The translations under genes were made by a program, and so were the position numbers. Positions 6,126-7,287 of a stretch of DNA of 7,287 nucleotides are shown in pieces. The notes beneath the pieces are model-generated. The model searched no databases, had not been told where the DNA came from, and saw only the letters and a list, made by a program, of their open reading frames with translations. Every line of letters begins with the position of its first letter. The first letter of the stretch is position 1. Source of the DNA: Candidatus Berkelbacteria bacterium (lineage in GTDB: Bacteria; Patescibacteriota; UBA1384; CAILIB01); contig JAGVEG010000044.1 of the NCBI GenBank assembly GCA_020058355.1, forward strand, positions 1-7,287, in the 5' to 3' direction.

Positions 6126-7287
6126 ACGACTGGGCGGAGCTACCGAAGAGAGGAAGGGTGAGGGTGAAAGTGCTTCCGACACCAGGGGTACTGTGTAGGT
6201 CAATACGACCACCCATGCGCTCCATGATCTGGCGAGTAATATAGAGACCAAGACCGGTACCTGGGATGCCCATAGTGCTATCATTTTGAATACGATAGAA
6301 CTTCTCGAAGAGGTGCTTTTGCTCGGCCGCTGACATACCGACACCAGTATCAGAAATAGTCAGAAGTACAGAGTCCTCCTCTTGTTTGGCAGTGACGTGA
6401 ACAGATCCTTCTTTGGTATACTTTACCGCGTTGCTTGCAAGGTTGATCAGTACTTGGGTTAAGCGATCAGGGTCTGCTGAGAGTGGGGCGAGGCCATCCG
6501 GAATGTCGGTAGTAAGCGTCAAGCCTTTTTCTGATGCCATTGTCAGTACCGTGTCCAGGGCATTCGTAAGGAGGGGTTTAAGCTCGACAAGTTGTGGGGT
6601 GAAGGGGAGGCGCCCTGACTCAAGGCGGGATACTGCCAGAAGGTCTTTTACGAGTGAGGAAAGCCGGCGGGCTGCCATGAATGTTTTATCAATGTAAATG
6701 CGGGCATCAGAATCGATGGTGCCCAGCTGATTATCAAGAATCATCGAAAGATAGCCCTCGATTGCTGATATAGGAGTAAGGAGTTCATGTGAAGCAATCG
6801 AGACAAACTCGGTCTTCGAGCGGTCGTCTTCTGCAAGCTTGGCCTTCTGAATAGCGCTTACCGCCTGGGTGCTCATCAGTCCAAAGAGCTCCTCATCCTC
6901 TTTAGTAAAGTGACGGTCAGATTGTTTTGCTGAGAACGCCATCAGTCCAACGAGCTGGTCTTTACTATAGAGAGGAAGCATCATAGAAACAGCAAGTTGG
7001 TCAAGACGCGCTACTACTTGGCGTAGGAGCGAGCGTTCAGTAGAAGAGATACTGATATCCCGCGTGCGCTGTGAGGAGAGTGCACGTAGTGTATCGATAC
7101 TCACCATTTTCCGAGGCTTGTTGAAATATTCCAACACACCATCTGCCTGTGATAAAATAAGGTTACGGTTGCTGCGGTAGCCATGCGGAATAACGCGGGT
7201 AATCCGGAGCGTGCCATTGTCGCCTGGTGTAGTGATGTACGACACTGCGTGGGCGAGGCGGAACGTCTCTACTGCCGATTTCATGAC
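6124..7287 (-). CDS. GAF-domain sensor histidine kinase, 5' partial
   Basis: The kinase autophosphorylates on histidine and probably passes the phosphate to the receiver protein encoded just downstream. The frame runs off the window; an ATG at 7284 is present but would cut the start of the GAF domain, so I treat the gene as 5' partial. Residues count from that ATG. A GAF domain fills about 1-150 (hydrophobic LAVSMMLPLYSKDQLVGLMAF at 97-117 is its core). HisKA follows with the H box SIASHELLTPISAIEG (H166). HATPase_c has the N box LINLASNAVKYT (N281, N285), G1 DTGVGM at 312-317, F box LFEKFYRI at 325-332 and G2 GTGLGL at 342-347. All motifs are intact, so the kinase looks active. No membrane segment is seen in the visible part; any transmembrane sensor would be upstream. 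The signal sensed is unknown. The stop is TGA, 32 bases before the regulator. Confidence 0.93.
   Translation of the reverse strand, partial: VMKSAVETFRLAHAVSYITTPGDNGTLRITRVIPHGYRSNRNLILSQADGVLEYFNKPRKMVSIDTLRALSSQRTRDISISSTERSLLRQVVARLDQLAVSMMLPLYSKDQLVGLMAFSAKQSDRHFTKEDEELFGLMSTQAVSAIQKAKLAEDDRSKTEFVSIASHELLTPISAIEGYLSMILDNQLGTIDSDARIYIDKTFMAARRLSSLVKDLLAVSRLESGRLPFTPQLVELKPLLTNALDTVLTMASEKGLTLTTDIPDGLAPLSADPDRLTQVLINLASNAVKYTKEGSVHVTAKQEEDSVLLTISDTGVGMSAAEQKHLFEKFYRIQNDSTMGIPGTGLGLYITRQIMERMGGRIDLHSTPGVGSTFTLTLPLFGSSAQS

Noticed and set aside
6124..6126. TGA as a recoded glycine codon (as in Gracilibacteria/SR1)
   Set aside because: Reading through the kinase TGA gives only a short extension to a TAG, and the other genes contain no in-frame TGA. 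The standard code explains everything.
7282..7284. ATG at 7284 as the certain start of the histidine kinase
   Set aside because: It would begin inside the GAF domain, and the frame stays open to the window edge.

Overview
The window holds a type IV pilus (T4P) inner-membrane assembly operon on the + strand, converging tail-to-tail on a two-component signalling pair on the - strand. Base composition is close to 50% GC by eye. Genes are packed with overlaps or gaps of a few bases. Most starts lack a Shine-Dalgarno sequence, and no secretin (PilQ) gene is visible. This fits a Patescibacteria/CPR-type or other monoderm-style pilus locus. The lineage is an inference from gene order and protein style and cannot be proven from this window. 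Stops TAA, TAG and TGA all appear to be used, so I see no sign of UGA recoding.

Region 1 (about 1-5619, + strand): a cluster in the order pilB (5' end off the window), pilC, pilM, pilN, pilO, then a small single-pass membrane protein in the position where pilP sits in proteobacterial operons. The junctions are +4, +19, -14, +2 and -1 bases, as expected for one translationally coupled transcript. PilB is the extension ATPase and PilC the platform protein. PilM is the actin-like cytoplasmic protein that binds the PilN N-terminus. PilN and PilO form the membrane alignment subcomplex. The last gene encodes 117 residues with a basic cytoplasmic tail, one membrane segment and a Pro/Ala-rich outside part. 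It has no lipobox and I do not recognise its family. Pilins, pre-pilin peptidase and the retraction ATPase PilT are not in the window.

Region 2 (5606-7287, - strand): a GAF-containing histidine kinase (5' end off the window), followed after 32 bases by a stand-alone receiver-domain response regulator with a Pro/Ala-rich tail and no DNA-binding domain. The regulator overlaps the last pilus-side gene by 14 bases at their 3' ends. A perfect 8-bp hairpin inside the end of the pilP-position gene is placed and flanked as an intrinsic terminator for the kinase-regulator transcript.

The pilus genes and the signalling pair may be functionally linked, but only adjacency supports that. I see no RNA genes, mobile elements or CRISPR arrays, and no gene-free stretch over 300 bases. 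The main points of interest are the unrecognised pilP-position protein, the terminator embedded in a CDS, the low-complexity insert in PilM, and the possible near-leaderless promoter before pilM.
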